6,828 nucleotides of DNA from CAZSLZ01 sp964607865 (lineage in GTDB: Bacteria > Vulcanimicrobiota > JAJTBE01 > CAZSLZ01): contig CAZSLZ010000152.1 of assembly GCA_964607865.1 (NCBI GenBank), positions 1-6,828 on the forward strand, given 5' to 3'. The position numbers and the translations under genes were made by a program. This document shows, one piece after another, positions 5,550 to 6,828 of this stretch (the stretch's first letter is position 1; the number at the start of each line of letters is the position of its first letter). The notes beneath the pieces are model-generated. The model was given only the letters and a program-made list of their open reading frames with translations. It did no database searches and was not told the DNA's origin.

Positions 5550-6828
5550 CTTCCTCGTCCTCGTCCCTGAATTCTTCGCTTATGTCAGTATGGGCAGGCG
5601 GTTGAAGGTAATCCTCTTCATCCTCATCGGGTTCGGAACATGGTGTTACCCTGTTTCTTCCGTTTTCCTTGGAAGCATATAGGGCTTCATCGGCTTTCCT
5701 GATAAGTTCCTTAGGGTTTGTTGCGTCCTGGGGGAAGGTTGCTATTCCAATGCTCAGGGTGGCGTTTATGGGGGTATCCCTGTAAATAACCGTATTGGCT
5801 TCGATTTTTTCTCTCAATCTTTCCGCAATAACCCTGGCGCCTTTTCTGGGGGTTTCAGGCAGCATAACGCAGAATTCCTCCCCGCCGTATCTGCCTACCA
5901 TATCGGTGGCCCTGGTGCTGTTTTTCAGAATTCTTGCCACTTCCACCAATACCTTATCTCCGGCCTGGTGCCCGTAAGAGTCGTTAAGGCGCTTGAAATG
6001 ATCAATATCGGTCATTAGCAGAGATACCGGGTGCTTGTATCGGTTGGCACGCTGCAACTCGGCATCCAGGTTCTGCATGAAATGACGCCGCAGAAATACC
6101 TTGGTAAGGCCGTCGGTAACTGCCAGCTCATACAATCTGGCGTTGTTAATCGCCACAGCAGCCTGATCCGCCAAGGTGTTCAAAATCTGAAGGTCTTCCT
6201 GTATAAAAGTCTTGCCTCCGATTTTATTGGACATATTAATGACCCCGATTATCTCATCATAAATTTTAAGAGGCACACACATTATGTTGTCCACATTGGA
6301 GGTCTGAGAGGCAATGAACCGGCTGTCATTTCTGGCATCTTCAATCAACAGTGGCTCACCGGTTTCAGCAACAATTCCTGCAATACCCTCGCCCAGTTTT
6401 ATTCTGGTACATTGAATCTCCCCCTTGATAATCTTCTCTTCAGTAAGGCGATCTATTCCCCTTACTACCCTTACTACCAGCTCATCATTTTCCAATAACA
6501 TGAGAGAACCCTTGGAAGCTTCCACCACTTCGATAGCCTGATCCAGAATTTGCACAAGTAGTTTGGTCAGGTCTTCAATGAAATTCATGGCTTTGCCCAC
6601 TTCATAAAGAATTGACAGATTATGCATCTGGCGATCCAGTTCCCTGCGGGATTCTTCAATGGTTTCGTACAAAAATGCGGTTTCAAAGGCCACTGATGCC
6701 TGGTTTGCCAAATGCTCCAGGTAACCCATATCGGAACCCTGGATGTTTTTTGCTCCCAGGGTAATGATACCCACCACATTATCCTTGGTTTTCATGGGAA
6801 TCCATACTGTGGATTCAAGTTTGGATAA
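5530..6828 (-). CDS. Sensor diguanylate cyclase, GAF-GAF-GGDEF (5' partial)
   Basis: The frame stays open to the right edge, 11 codons before the Met at 6795 (reading LSKLESTVWIP), so the N-terminus is missing. Numbered from that Met: residues 1-40 are the end of a GAF domain; about 42-75 are a charged helical linker (ETIEESRRELDRQ); about 76-222 form a complete GAF domain (GSLMLLE, GEGIAGIVAETGEPLLIED, IIGVINMSNK); about 228-383 form a GGDEF domain. The active-site signature is GGEEF at 304-308, with Asp263/Asp265 in TDIDHFK and the GHQAGD motif. RATD at 295-298, five residues ahead of GGEEF, matches the product-inhibition I-site (RxxD). It should make cyclic di-GMP from two GTP, controlled by ligands of the GAF domains, whose identity is not readable. 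The last 38 residues form a tail with 19 Asp/Glu. No membrane segment is visible in this part. Confidence 0.95.
   Translation of the reverse strand, partial: LSKLESTVWIPMKTKDNVVGIITLGAKNIQGSDMGYLEHLANQASVAFETAFLYETIEESRRELDRQMHNLSILYEVGKAMNFIEDLTKLLVQILDQAIEVVEASKGSLMLLENDELVVRVVRGIDRLTEEKIIKGEIQCTRIKLGEGIAGIVAETGEPLLIEDARNDSRFIASQTSNVDNIMCVPLKIYDEIIGVINMSNKIGGKTFIQEDLQILNTLADQAAVAINNARLYELAVTDGLTKVFLRRHFMQNLDAELQRANRYKHPVSLLMTDIDHFKRLNDSYGHQAGDKVLVEVARILKNSTRATDMVGRYGGEEFCVMLPETPRKGARVIAERLREKIEANTVIYRDTPINATLSIGIATFPQDATNPKELIRKADEALYASKENGRNRVTPCSEPDEDEEDYLQPPAHTDISEEFRDEDEEELDELE

Noticed and set aside
6031..6498. Plus-strand ORF of 155 codons opposite the cyclase gene
   Set aside because: It lies entirely antisense to clear GAF and GGDEF coding sequence and has no recognisable domain, so it is a shadow frame.

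Overview
The window holds six protein genes in a bacterial layout of moderate, slightly AT-leaning base composition. I cannot assign the organism. The lipoprotein signal, the secreted PHP-like protein and the GAF-GGDEF protein suit an environmental bacterium, probably with a cell envelope rich in exported proteins. Nothing here is a housekeeping phylogenetic marker.

Plus strand, 1-2855. The window opens inside the 3' part of a short-chain dehydrogenase/reductase gene. About 100 bases later comes a 601-residue lipoprotein with a lipobox, a Pro/Ser/Thr stalk, an IPT/TIG domain and eight Trp-anchored repeats that look like beta-propeller blades. A 13-bp hairpin terminator closes it. Next is a small zinc-ribbon protein of 126 residues, starting at 2446. 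An A10 run near its 3' end makes the true C-terminus uncertain, and a second hairpin terminator follows.

Convergence zone, 2827-3295. This 469-base stretch has no convincing gene. It contains a terminator, a 16-bp palindrome placed like a terminator for the opposite strand, a roughly 116-bp element with imperfect inverted ends and a perfect 13-bp internal hairpin (resembling dispersed palindromic intergenic repeats), and a second long imperfect hairpin.

Minus strand, 6828-3296. A partial sensor diguanylate cyclase (end of one GAF, coiled coil, complete GAF, GGEEF domain with an I-site, very acidic tail) enters from the right edge. It ends at a U-rich terminator that overlaps the predicted promoter of the next gene. 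That gene encodes an exported 538-residue protein with the outline of secreted PHP-family metallohydrolases, but with nearly every expected metal-ligand position replaced. It is followed after 59 bases by a 165-residue zinc-ribbon plus helical protein, probably in the same transcript.

The most interesting item is the PHP-like protein as a candidate secreted pseudoenzyme. I see no phage, CRISPR, toxin-antitoxin or transposase gene, and no tRNA or rRNA.
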